From Zymomonas sp. (GTDB lineage Bacteria > Pseudomonadota > Alphaproteobacteria > Sphingomonadales > Sphingomonadaceae), in contig JAIYAJ010000284.1 of the NCBI GenBank assembly GCA_027489105.1, positions 1 through 7,196 on the forward strand: a DNA stretch of 7,196 nt, in the 5' to 3' direction. A program made the translations under genes and the position numbers. The stretch's first letter is position 1. Each line of letters opens with the position of its first letter. The notes below the pieces were generated by a model. It had not been told where the DNA came from. It saw nothing but the letters and a program-made list of their open reading frames with translations, and did no database searches. Shown here piece after piece: positions 1-6,018 of the stretch.

Positions 1-2624
1 CCCTGGTTCAGCGCGAACAGCGCTTTGATCAGGCTCCCCGCCGCTGCAGACGCGCCGCAATGGCCGATGTCGGGCATGACCGATCCGAGCGGCAGCGCCT
101 CGCGTCGCCCACGATAGGCGGCCGCCGTCGCAGCGATCTCGGCGCGGTCGGCAGACGGTACGCCGCATCCGAACCCTTCGACGAAGGCAACCTCGTCGGG
201 TGTTACCCCCGCCCTTGCGTGCGCGGCGCGAATTGCCTGTTCGAGCGCGGCGGTGGAAACGAGCTGCGACGGCATATCGGTGGCGACCGCGCTCCCGATC
301 CCGTGGATGACGCCGAGAATCGGGTCGCCTCGCCGTTTCGCATCGGCAAGCCGGCGCAATACAAACACGCTTGCCCCTTCGCCCGGCAGATAGCCGTCCG
401 ATGTCCCGGCGAAGGCGATTGGCCGGCCGGAGTGGGACAGCTGACCCAGCGCACATTCCTCCGCCAGCCGAGAGACGCCGGATCGCATTTCGGCGCTGGC
501 GCACAGCACGGCATCCACCGCCGGGTCGGCGAGGCGCCTGCCTGCAACCTCCAGCGCAGCAATGAACGACGCGCCGCCGCCAGCCTCTACTGCGCAGATC
601 GGCCCCGTCAGGTCGAAGGCGCGCGCGATCCGCGCCGCTGTGAAACTGGGCGAGAGGTTGAAGAGGCTCGACGCCGACAGCGGCGGCAGATCGGCTGCGA
701 GACACCGCATCGCGGTCTTGAGCGTCCGCTCCCGTTCGCGCGGGCACCGACCGCGCCCGGCCATTGCGCCGCGCAGGTGATGCTCGATCTCGGGCAGGCG
801 CGCGGAGGCGACCTGTTTCAGGCCAAAGTCGCTGCAATGGTCGGCGGCCAGTACCACCGCGACGTTGCTGCCCGGCGGTATGGAAGAACTGCGCGCCGCC
901 TCCTGCGCGAGATCGATCATCAGGTAGTGCAGGGGATCGTACCGCGCGATGTCGGCTGGACGCTCCCCGAAGGCGGCGGCCCGACGGGCCCATACTAAGG
1001 GATCGAGCGCCAGCCTGGCACCGAAGTTTGTGTAGATGCCCGGATGCTCGCGCCGCCACGCCTCTTGCGCATCCGCTTCTTCAGCCAAACTTCTCCATCC
1101 CGGCGACAGCGGCTGCGGTCGGAAAGGCGCGTGACCGTGCCGAAGGTTGCGGTGCAGCGTTTCCAGGTCCGGCGCATCGGCGAAACGGGCCGCCATGCCG
1201 ACGATAGCGATGGACTCCGGCGCACCGGCGACCGCGGCGGCACTCGGGGCGGCGGGGAGGGCGGTTGGCGGTGCTTCGACCAGTACATGATAATTCTGCC
1301 CGCCACTGGCGATCGCGCTGATCCCTGCGCGCCGCGGCGATACGCGATCGGCGCTGGCGTGGTGCGGATCTGTGGGGCCGACGTTGACGGCATTGAAACG
1401 ATCGAACGCGGCCCGCGCGCTGTTCGGGCGGACGGGCTGAAATAGCGCCTCCGCTTCGAACAGCGCGAGCGCAGCCACCAGATTGGCAAGCCCTGCTGCT
1501 TCCTTGGCGTGGCCAATATGCCCTTTGATCGACCGGATTGGGATCGGTTGCGGTGCCCCGCCATGCGCGCGAATGTAAGAATCGAAGACTTCGGCCTCGA
1601 TCGCGTCGCCGACGCGCGTACCGCTGCCATGCGTCAGGTACAGGTCGACCGTTCTTGGGACTATCCCCGCCGACTCGTGCGCGCGCGCGATCGCGAGGCC
1701 GTGGCCGCGTGGATTAGGCGACAGCATGTAGCGTTCGCGCGCGCCGTCATTCGCCCCGCCGATACCGCGAACGATAGCCCGTACCGGGAGGCCTTTGCGC
1801 ACCGCGTAGCCCAGTGTGGTTACGACAAGCAGCACGACGCCGTCCGAAATCACGGTGCCGCCATTGTCGTCGGTGAACGGAAAACACCCTTCGCGCGCGA
1901 GCAGCCCGGCGTTGGAGTAGAGGACCTGATTGACGGTATCGACATAGGACAGCGCTCCCGCCAGCGCGAACGGCGCGCCCTGCGCAACTTCGAACGCCGC
2001 CATGTCCAGCGCTGCCAACCCCCCGGTGCAATTGCCATCCACGACAATTGCTTTGCCGGTCGTACCCATGGCACCGGCGAGCGCCGCGGGAAGATGATGC
2101 AGCGCTCGCTCGCCTGCTCGCGCGGGATGCAGCGTTGTCGCCAGGCTGGCGCGAACCTCGGCAGCGATGGCGGCATTCTCGGCGAAGGAGAATTCGTCCG
2201 GGTGCGCCCCGGCGACAAGTGCGGGTAGCAAATCACCGGCCGCAGCCAGCAGTCCCGCGTCGTAAATCGCTGGACCACCGCCGCGCGAATGGCCGAGGAA
2301 GATCGGAACGGCCTGTCCGGCGGTGGCCTCCTTCGACAGTTGCGCCGATCGAAGCGCGCGATCGAGTGCTTCCAAGAGCCAGGTGCGCGCGACAGTCGCG
2401 TCGTGTGGCCCGCTATCTGCAAGAGCGCCACCGCGCAAACTGGACAGGCGCGCATCGCCCTGTCGTGCCTGCGGATCGAAGTAAATATCCGGGTCGATCC
2501 GCCCGGCCGGAAAATCGCCGTAACACATCCGGCCTTCGCGTAGGACTGTAGCCAGTTCGTGCGACGTGCATGCGCCGGGCAAGGCGAAACCGTACCCGGT
2601 GATGACAATGCTCGCTGCATCCAT
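1..2624 (-). CDS. Tandem-ketosynthase megasynthase, N-terminal part (active KS followed by degenerate KS / chain-length-factor-like domain), 3' end outside window
   Basis: The frame is open for 874 codons from ATG 2624 to the left edge, with no stop. KS1 (about residues 4-450) opens with IVITGYGFALPGA. It has nucleophile Cys199 in VDGNCTGGLAAL, His332 in THGSGTRVGD, Lys367 and His372 in SIKGHIGH, and ends in GGQNYHVLVE, so its decarboxylative Claisen condensation triad is intact. After an Ala/Pro-rich linker (451-468), KS2 starts at SIAIVGMAARF (471). It keeps the fold motifs (NLSPSFTAARIARAFDLTGP, DGYLPGEGASVFVL) but has Gly683 for Cys, Phe818 for His and Met850 for Lys; His855 stays. KS2 is therefore probably structural or chain-length determining. 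A KS-CLF pair is known from Pfa-type polyunsaturated fatty acid synthases and similar iterative synthases; which family this belongs to is inference. No AT, ACP, KR or DH is visible. The start was chosen for AGGGGG 10 nt upstream. An in-frame ATG at 2648 sits directly after a stop and has no ribosome site. It is divergent from a quinone-oxidoreductase-like gene. Confidence 0.9.
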   Translation of the reverse strand, partial: MDAASIVITGYGFALPGACTSHELATVLREGRMCYGDFPAGRIDPDIYFDPQARQGDARLSSLRGGALADSGPHDATVARTWLLEALDRALRSAQLSKEATAGQAVPIFLGHSRGGGPAIYDAGLLAAAGDLLPALVAGAHPDEFSFAENAAIAAEVRASLATTLHPARAGERALHHLPAALAGAMGTTGKAIVVDGNCTGGLAALDMAAFEVAQGAPFALAGALSYVDTVNQVLYSNAGLLAREGCFPFTDDNGGTVISDGVVLLVVTTLGYAVRKGLPVRAIVRGIGGANDGARERYMLSPNPRGHGLAIARAHESAGIVPRTVDLYLTHGSGTRVGDAIEAEVFDSYIRAHGGAPQPIPIRSIKGHIGHAKEAAGLANLVAALALFEAEALFQPVRPNSARAAFDRFNAVNVGPTDPHHASADRVSPRRAGISAIASGGQNYHVLVEAPPTALPAAPSAAAVAGAPESIAIVGMAARFADAPDLETLHRNLRHGHAPFRPQPLSPGWRSLAEEADAQEAWRREHPGIYTNFGARLALDPLVWARRAAAFGERPADIARYDPLHYLMIDLAQEAARSSSIPPGSNVAVVLAADHCSDFGLKQVASARLPEIEHHLRGAMAGRGRCPRERERTLKTAMRCLAADLPPLSASSLFNLSPSFTAARIARAFDLTGPICAVEAGGGASFIAALEVAGRRLADPAVDAVLCASAEMRSGVSRLAEECALGQLSHSGRPIAFAGTSDGYLPGEGASVFVLRRLADAKRRGDPILGVIHGIGSAVATDMPSQLVSTAALEQAIRAAHARAGVTPDEVAFVEGFGCGVPSADRAEIAATAAAYRGRREALPLGSVMPDIGHCGASAAAGSLIKALFALNQ

Positions 2625-2634
2625 TTCTGGTGCG

Positions 2635-2640
2635 CCCCCT
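2635..2640 (-). promoter_or_regulatory. Ribosome binding site of the megasynthase gene
   Basis: AGGGGG on the minus strand, 10 nt before ATG 2624. It favours this start over the in-frame ATG at 2648, which lies immediately after a TAA and has no purine-rich sequence before it. Confidence 0.55.
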
Positions 2641-2656
2641 GAAGGCATTTATGACG

Positions 2657-2686
2657 ATAGAGGGCTGTCAGCGGGCTTAGTGTCAA
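2657..2686 (-). promoter_or_regulatory. Putative sigma-70-type promoter of the megasynthase gene
   Basis: The minus strand reads TTGACA (2686-2681), an 18-nt spacer, then CTCTAT (2662-2657). This would start transcription near 2650 and leave a leader of about 25 nt before the ATG. The -35 is a perfect consensus and the -10 is weak, as is common at activator-dependent promoters. The outer arm of the 30-bp palindrome at 2681-2710 contains the -35. Transcription start is inferred only. Confidence 0.45.
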
Positions 2687-2710
2687 CCTACTCCCATTGG
2701 TAGGTCGACA
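2681..2710. promoter_or_regulatory. 30-bp near-perfect palindrome between divergent genes, probable operator (lux-box-like core)
   Basis: The 11-nt arms (TGTCAACCTAC and GTAGGTCGACA) match as inverted repeats at 10 of 11 positions around an 8-nt spacer. The central 20 bp (2686-2705) begins ACCT and ends AGGT and so fits the NNCT-N12-AGNN form of LuxR-type boxes. It overlaps the -35 TTGACA of the megasynthase promoter by one base, the geometry known for class II activation by LuxR proteins. It could also control the reductase gene on the plus strand. A TetR- or NarL/FixJ-type site is an alternative. No regulator gene is in the window, so the binding protein is unknown. Confidence 0.55.
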
Positions 2711-2767
2711 GCTACAAGTGAATCTTGGACAAAGACGATCTATAGGTCCTTCACGCCGGAAATTCGC

Positions 2768-3781
2768 ATGCCGTATCGTACGGATGGACGTTTGATGCGG
2801 GCGTTGATTTGCGAGAGCTGGGGTTTACCCGAAGATTTATGCGTCCGCGAAATCCCGCCACCCATTGCCGACGGTCCGAATGTGCAGATCGACGTGCGCG
2901 CCGCTACCGTCAATTTTGCCGATATCTTGATGATCGCGGGCCGATACCAGACGCGGCCCGACCTTCCCTTCACCCCGGGTCTGGACGCCGCGGGCGTGGT
3001 TCGGACAGCACCACCGGGGAGCAGTCTGCGGACTGGCGATCGGGTCGTGGCGATCCTCTGGCATGGCGGGTTTGCGGAGCAGGCGTGCGCGGCCGATGCC
3101 GAGACCTTTCCCATTCCCGACGCGATGCCGTTCGACACTGCTGCCGTCCTGGCCAGCTCATATGTGAGCGCGGGGCTGGCGCTGGTCGACGTGGCGCGGC
3201 TGCAAGCAGGGGAGACCATGCTCGTGCTGGGCGCGGGCGGGGGTGCCGGGGTCGCTGCAGTACAGATCGCGAAAGCTTTGGGCGCACGCGTGGTGGCGCT
3301 CGCCGGGACTCCCGAAAAACGGGCGCTCGCCTCGCAGGCCGGGGCCGACTTGGTCGTGCCGTCGACCGCAGCGGATTGGCGCGATCAGGTCGGTGCGTTC
3401 GTTGGCGATCGCGGAGCCGACGTCTGTTTCGACCCGGTCGGGGGAGCCCGCAGCAGCGAAGCGCTGTCCATGCTCGGGTGGGGCGGTCGTCACATCGTGT
3501 TCGGCTTTGCGGCAGGGGAGGTGCCCGTCGTCCCGGCCAATCGGTTGCTGGTCAAGAATCGCGCAATGCTCGGTGTCTCGCTGCGCTATTTTCGCCGCTA
3601 CCGCGCCGATCAGCTGCACGCGATGATGGCGCAACTGTTCGACTGGTGGTGGGCCGGGCTGATCGCGCCGGTCGTTACGCGCCGCTATTCGCTGGAGCGC
3701 GCGGCAGAGGCCTTGAGTGATCTTGCCGCCGGGCGTGCCGCGGGAAAACTCGTGATCACGATCGGCGCGCCCGATCAATAG
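2768..3781 (+). CDS. NADPH:quinone oxidoreductase-family (zinc-independent medium-chain) reductase
   Basis: A 337-residue protein of the medium-chain dehydrogenase/reductase superfamily. The GroES-like N-terminal domain (about 10-130) carries VNFADILMIAGRY (48-60) and PFTPGLDAAGVV (67-78). The Rossmann domain has the nucleotide loop GAGGGAG (155-161). Residues 148-169 fit the quinone oxidoreductase/zeta-crystallin signature as I recall it, with Gln166 and Lys169. DPVGG (222-226) and a C-terminal GKLVIT strand are also typical. The cysteine-rich structural zinc lobe is absent. Such enzymes transfer hydride from NADPH to quinones or to enoyl thioesters; polyketide enoyl reductase domains belong to the same group, so a role as a separate enoyl reductase for the divergent megasynthase is possible but inferred. 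No strong ribosome site decides the start; family members usually begin at the equivalent of Met10 (ATG 2795, MRALICESWG). It overlaps the convergent acyl-CoA dehydrogenase gene by 7 bp. Confidence 0.88.
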   Translation: MPYRTDGRLMRALICESWGLPEDLCVREIPPPIADGPNVQIDVRAATVNFADILMIAGRYQTRPDLPFTPGLDAAGVVRTAPPGSSLRTGDRVVAILWHGGFAEQACAADAETFPIPDAMPFDTAAVLASSYVSAGLALVDVARLQAGETMLVLGAGGGAGVAAVQIAKALGARVVALAGTPEKRALASQAGADLVVPSTAADWRDQVGAFVGDRGADVCFDPVGGARSSEALSMLGWGGRHIVFGFAAGEVPVVPANRLLVKNRAMLGVSLRYFRRYRADQLHAMMAQLFDWWWAGLIAPVVTRRYSLERAAEALSDLAAGRAAGKLVITIGAPDQ

Positions 3782-4938
3782 GATCGCGGCAGGCCGAGGA
3801 TATGCTCGGCGACATAGCTGTAGATCATGTTGGTCGAAATCGGCGCGACCTGATAAAGCCGGGTCTCGCGAAATTTGCGCTCGACATCATATTCGGTGGC
3901 AAAGCCGAAACCGCCGTGGAACTGAATGCAGGCGTTCGCCGCTTCCCACGATGCTTCGGCACCAAGATATTTCGCCATATTCGCCTGCGCGCCGCACGGC
4001 TCCCCGGCATCATAGCGGCGGCAGGCCTCGAACCGCATCAGATTCGCCGCCTCGACCGCCATGAACGCTTTCGCAATCGGGAATTGGACCCCCTGATTCT
4101 GGCCGATCGGTCGGCCGAACACGACGCGCTCCTTGGCGTACGTCGTCACGCGATCGATAAACCAATAGCCGTCGCCGATGCATTCTGCAGCGATCAACGC
4201 GCGTTCGGCGTTCAGGCCTGTCATGATATATTTGAAACCCTGCCCTTCCTCTCCGATCAGATTTTCCGCCGGAATTTCGAGATTGTCGAAAAACAGAGCG
4301 TTGGTTTCGTGATTGACCATATTGGCGATGGGACGAACCTCCAGGCCCGATCCGAGCGCCTGCTTGATGTCGACGAGGAAAATCGAAAGACCCTCGGATT
4401 TTCGGGATACCTCGGCCAAAGGCGTGGTGCGGGCCAGCAGGATCATCAGGTCCGAATGGCGGACGCGGCTGATCCACACCTTTTGCCCGTTGACGACATA
4501 GCGGTCCCCTTGGCGCACGGCCGTCGTCTTGATCTTGGTGGTGTCGGTGCCGGTCGTCGGTTCGGTGACGCCCATCGATTGCAGGCGCAGCTCCCCCGTC
4601 GCGATCCGGGGTAGGTAGGTTCGCTTCTGTTCGGCCGAACCGTGTCGGATCAGCGTGGTCATATTGTACATCTGCCCGTGACAGGCACCTGCATTGCCGC
4701 CGGACCGGTTGATTTCCTCCATGATTACGGATGCGGCGGTAAGTCCGAGACCGGATCCGCCGAATTCCTCCGGGATCAGCGCGGCCATCCATCCCGCTTT
4801 GGTCAGTGCATTGACGAACGCCTCGGGATAGGCACGATCCGCATCGACCTTGCGGAAATATGGGTCGGGAAATTCTGCGCAAAGCGCGCGGACCCCATCG
4901 CGGATCGCGTCGTAGCCGGTGCCTGCTGTCGTCTGCAT
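3775..4938 (-). CDS. Acyl-CoA dehydrogenase (FAD), isovaleryl/long-chain-type catalytic base position
   Basis: A 387-residue flavoenzyme of normal family length, predicted to oxidise an acyl-CoA to the 2,3-enoyl-CoA and pass electrons to ETF. The N-terminal helical domain contains LIPEEFGGSGLGLT (about 54-67). The middle strand domain has GVTEPTTGTD (123-132), the usual flavin/substrate signature, and WIS (155-157). The C-terminal domain has FGRPIGQNQGVQFPIA (274-289) and QFHGGFGFATEY (339-350). The residue matching the medium-chain enzyme's catalytic Glu is Gln363 (YQVAP). Glu245 in GLNAERALIA sits where isovaleryl- and long-chain acyl-CoA dehydrogenases keep their base, so activity is probably retained. 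The C-terminus is EHILGLPRSY. The substrate cannot be read from sequence. ATG 4938 was chosen: a strong GGAAGGGAG lies 9 nt upstream, although an adjacent TTG at 4941 is possible. It ends inside the end of the convergent reductase gene. Confidence 0.93.
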   Translation of the reverse strand: MQTTAGTGYDAIRDGVRALCAEFPDPYFRKVDADRAYPEAFVNALTKAGWMAALIPEEFGGSGLGLTAASVIMEEINRSGGNAGACHGQMYNMTTLIRHGSAEQKRTYLPRIATGELRLQSMGVTEPTTGTDTTKIKTTAVRQGDRYVVNGQKVWISRVRHSDLMILLARTTPLAEVSRKSEGLSIFLVDIKQALGSGLEVRPIANMVNHETNALFFDNLEIPAENLIGEEGQGFKYIMTGLNAERALIAAECIGDGYWFIDRVTTYAKERVVFGRPIGQNQGVQFPIAKAFMAVEAANLMRFEACRRYDAGEPCGAQANMAKYLGAEASWEAANACIQFHGGFGFATEYDVERKFRETRLYQVAPISTNMIYSYVAEHILGLPRSY

Positions 4939-4947
4939 CAACGGGCG

Positions 4948-4956
4948 CTCCCTTCC
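4948..4956 (-). promoter_or_regulatory. Ribosome binding site of the acyl-CoA dehydrogenase gene
   Basis: GGAAGGGAG on the minus strand lies 9 nt before ATG 4938 and 6 nt before the in-frame TTG at 4941. It supports initiation here, with either codon. Confidence 0.6.
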
Positions 4957-4987
4957 GTGTCCGCACCGTTACGACGGGTCGCCTAGG

Positions 4988-5030
4988 CGCTCAGTACCCA
5001 AGTGCTTCAGACGGAGCATAGTGCTGAGCG
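4988..5030. repeat. Inverted repeat in the leader/promoter of the acyl-CoA dehydrogenase gene
   Basis: The arms CGCTCAGTAC (4988-4997) and GTGCTGAGCG (5021-5030) are complementary over 10 positions with a single T:G pair, separated by 23 nt. The right arm overlaps the proposed -10 of the acyl-CoA dehydrogenase promoter and the rest lies in its leader. It may be an operator or a leader hairpin. A separate perfect 10-bp palindrome (CGCCTAGGCG) lies at 4980-4989. Function is unknown. Confidence 0.4.
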
Positions 5031-5046
5031 TGGTACGCGAGATCAA
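5018..5046 (-). promoter_or_regulatory. Putative promoter of the acyl-CoA dehydrogenase gene
   Basis: On the minus strand TTGATC (5046-5041) is followed after exactly 17 nt by CACTAT (5023-5018). This predicts a start near 5011 and a leader of about 70 nt. Both hexamers are imperfect, so the call rests mainly on spacing and position. Confidence 0.35.
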
Positions 5047-5601
5047 TGGGAAGATGTGGGCAACGTGGTCGCGTAGCGAAGCGGGCACCAAGCCGAGCGC
5101 GCCAAACCTTCTCTGTCGAGGTTCGCTTTGGCCCGGGCGCAATTGCACCTGCAAACAAGATACCCTCGCGCCCGCGAAGCTCAGAAAGTCAATGGCAACA
5201 GCAATTTTGTGGGATTTGCCATCCGCAATCGGTTGAAAGATTTGTGATCGCGCACTCCATTCTACAGCGGCGGTGAGCTCTATCGAAACCGAAAGCCGAG
5301 CCGAGACTTAGTGGGAGTCGCCGCCGAAATCTCAAAGCGATAGTTTTGCAGATCGTGAAGCGGTTGCGCTACACTGGCACCTCAAGACGGCAGCTTTGGT
5401 GCTTCAATTTCCTGAAAGCTGACTGGCCAGAACCGGCCCAAGTGCCGCCATGGGGGATGGCTGAGGGCCGACGGCGCCTCAGCGGCTCACGACGTGCCGA
5501 ATAATGCCTCGAGAGCTTAGAAATTATGTTGGACCGATTGTGGGAGGCTATTCGCCAATATCGTCGCAAACGGATTAAATCCGCCATTTTCCGCTTGACG
5601 A
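5047..5601. other. Long stretch without a recognisable gene
   Basis: About 555 bp between the acyl-CoA dehydrogenase promoter and the tRNA. Base composition is more AT-rich and mixed than on either side. Short open frames exist on both strands (for example 5369-5587 minus, 72 codons, very Arg-rich), but none shows a ribosome site, a biased third position or a family motif. Small inverted repeats occur, such as ATGGCAA/TTGCCAT at 5192-5198 and 5216-5222. It could be decayed sequence at the edge of an acquired segment, or it could hold an unrecognised small RNA. I see no transposase or integrase remnant that I can name. Confidence 0.5.
5571..5583 (-). terminator. Weak dyad downstream of tRNA-Glu, possible terminator
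   Basis: CGGATT-A-AATCCG is a perfect 13-bp dyad 18 bp past the encoded CCA end of the tRNA. In RNA of the minus strand it can form only a short hairpin (CGGA/UCCG around UUUAA) followed by UUUG. The stem is weak and the U-tract short, so this is tentative. Confidence 0.25.
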
Positions 5602-5677
5602 TGGTGACCCCTACGGGACTCGAACCCGTGTTTTCGCCGTGAGAGGGCGACGTCCTGGACCGCTAGACGAAGGGGCC
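5602..5677 (-). tRNA. tRNA-Glu (anticodon CUC)
   Basis: A 76-nt cloverleaf including an encoded CCA end. The acceptor stem GGCCCCU pairs with AGGGGUC (one G-U). The D arm is GUC...GAC. The anticodon stem UCGCC/GGCGA closes the loop CUCUCAC with anticodon CUC, which reads GAG. The T stem ACGGG/CCCGU closes the loop UUCGAGU. The discriminator base is A. The layout matches bacterial tRNA-Glu throughout. It is transcribed toward the lipid cluster, so its 3' end, the usual integration target of tRNA-directed elements, faces that side. Confidence 0.96.
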
Positions 5678-5695
5678 GTGCTGCGGAGCGGCGTC

Positions 5696-5722
5696 ATTAT
5701 GAAGGGGGCGGGGGGGAGTCAA
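5696..5722 (-). promoter_or_regulatory. Promoter of tRNA-Glu with C-rich spacer
   Basis: On the minus strand TTGACT (5722-5717), preceded by C to give the alphaproteobacterial CTTGAC form, is followed after 15 nt by CATAAT (5701-5696). The predicted start near 5689 is about 12 nt before the tRNA 5' end. The spacer is almost only C on this strand (runs of 7 and 5), which is unusual. The 15-nt spacing is slightly short for TTGACT but 16 when counted from CTTGAC. Confidence 0.6.
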
Positions 5723-5813
5723 GCGAAAGCTGATGGCCGGCAGCGATCCTCGGACAATCGCAGGGAGAAATACGAAATAGCCTCGGGCAGGCCGATGCTG
5801 CTAGCTTGCGGCC

Positions 5814-5999
5814 ATGCGAACGGACACTGATGTAACCGACGAAGCGATGGGCCTCATTGCCCTTCATGGCGAGCAGGCCGTGCCGGCGCTGCTGGAGCGG
5901 ATTGCCCAGGCCGTGCGCCGGTCGGACGATGATCTGGTGGCGATGCTCGACCGGATTCTCCAGTGCATAGAGCGCACTCTGGAACAGCCGAAACACTGA
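5814..5999 (+). CDS. Small hypothetical protein, 61 residues
   Basis: It encodes a 61-residue, helix-rich, mildly acidic protein with no signal peptide, membrane segment or cysteine motif. Residues 10-57 alternate hydrophobic and charged positions (AMGLIALHGEQAVPALLERI and DDDLVAMLDRILQCIERTLE), suggesting two amphipathic helices joined by a turn near RRSDDD. Third codon positions are G/C-rich, unlike the antisense frames, which supports coding. The start is bounded by an in-frame TAG at 5802-5804. No Shine-Dalgarno precedes the ATG, but TAGCTT ends 6 nt before it, so translation of a leaderless message is possible. The gene lies divergent from tRNA-Glu and converges on the DAHP synthase gene. 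I do not recognise the family and assign no function. Confidence 0.65.
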   Translation: MRTDTDVTDEAMGLIALHGEQAVPALLERIAQAVRRSDDDLVAMLDRILQCIERTLEQPKH

Positions 6000-6018
6000 T
6001 TTCCGGGGCGAGCGGAGC

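Noticed and set aside
60..998. 312-codon plus-strand open frame
   Set aside because: Antisense to the second ketosynthase domain, no family motifs, Arg/Gly-rich translation typical of a GC-rich shadow frame.
1850..2686. 278-codon minus-strand open frame covering the start of the megasynthase
   Set aside because: Out of frame with the ketosynthase reading frame, whose catalytic motifs and codon positions check out at several points; the translation has no domain signature.
2725..2746. TTGGAC and TATAGG as a promoter for the reductase gene
   Set aside because: The hexamers are only 10 nt apart, too close for a sigma-70 promoter; no better pair was found on the plus strand.
3802..4614. 270-codon plus-strand open frame
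   Set aside because: Antisense to a clear acyl-CoA dehydrogenase; no motif and no ribosome site.
4969..5154. 61-codon minus-strand frame upstream of the acyl-CoA dehydrogenase
   Set aside because: Overlaps the proposed promoter and dyad, has no ribosome site and no motif; probably chance.
5369..5587. 72-codon minus-strand frame in the gene-less stretch
   Set aside because: Very Arg-rich, no ribosome site, no recognisable family, mixed third positions; not enough support for a gene.
5639..5830. 63-codon plus-strand frame
   Set aside because: Runs through the antisense of the tRNA and its promoter; not coding.
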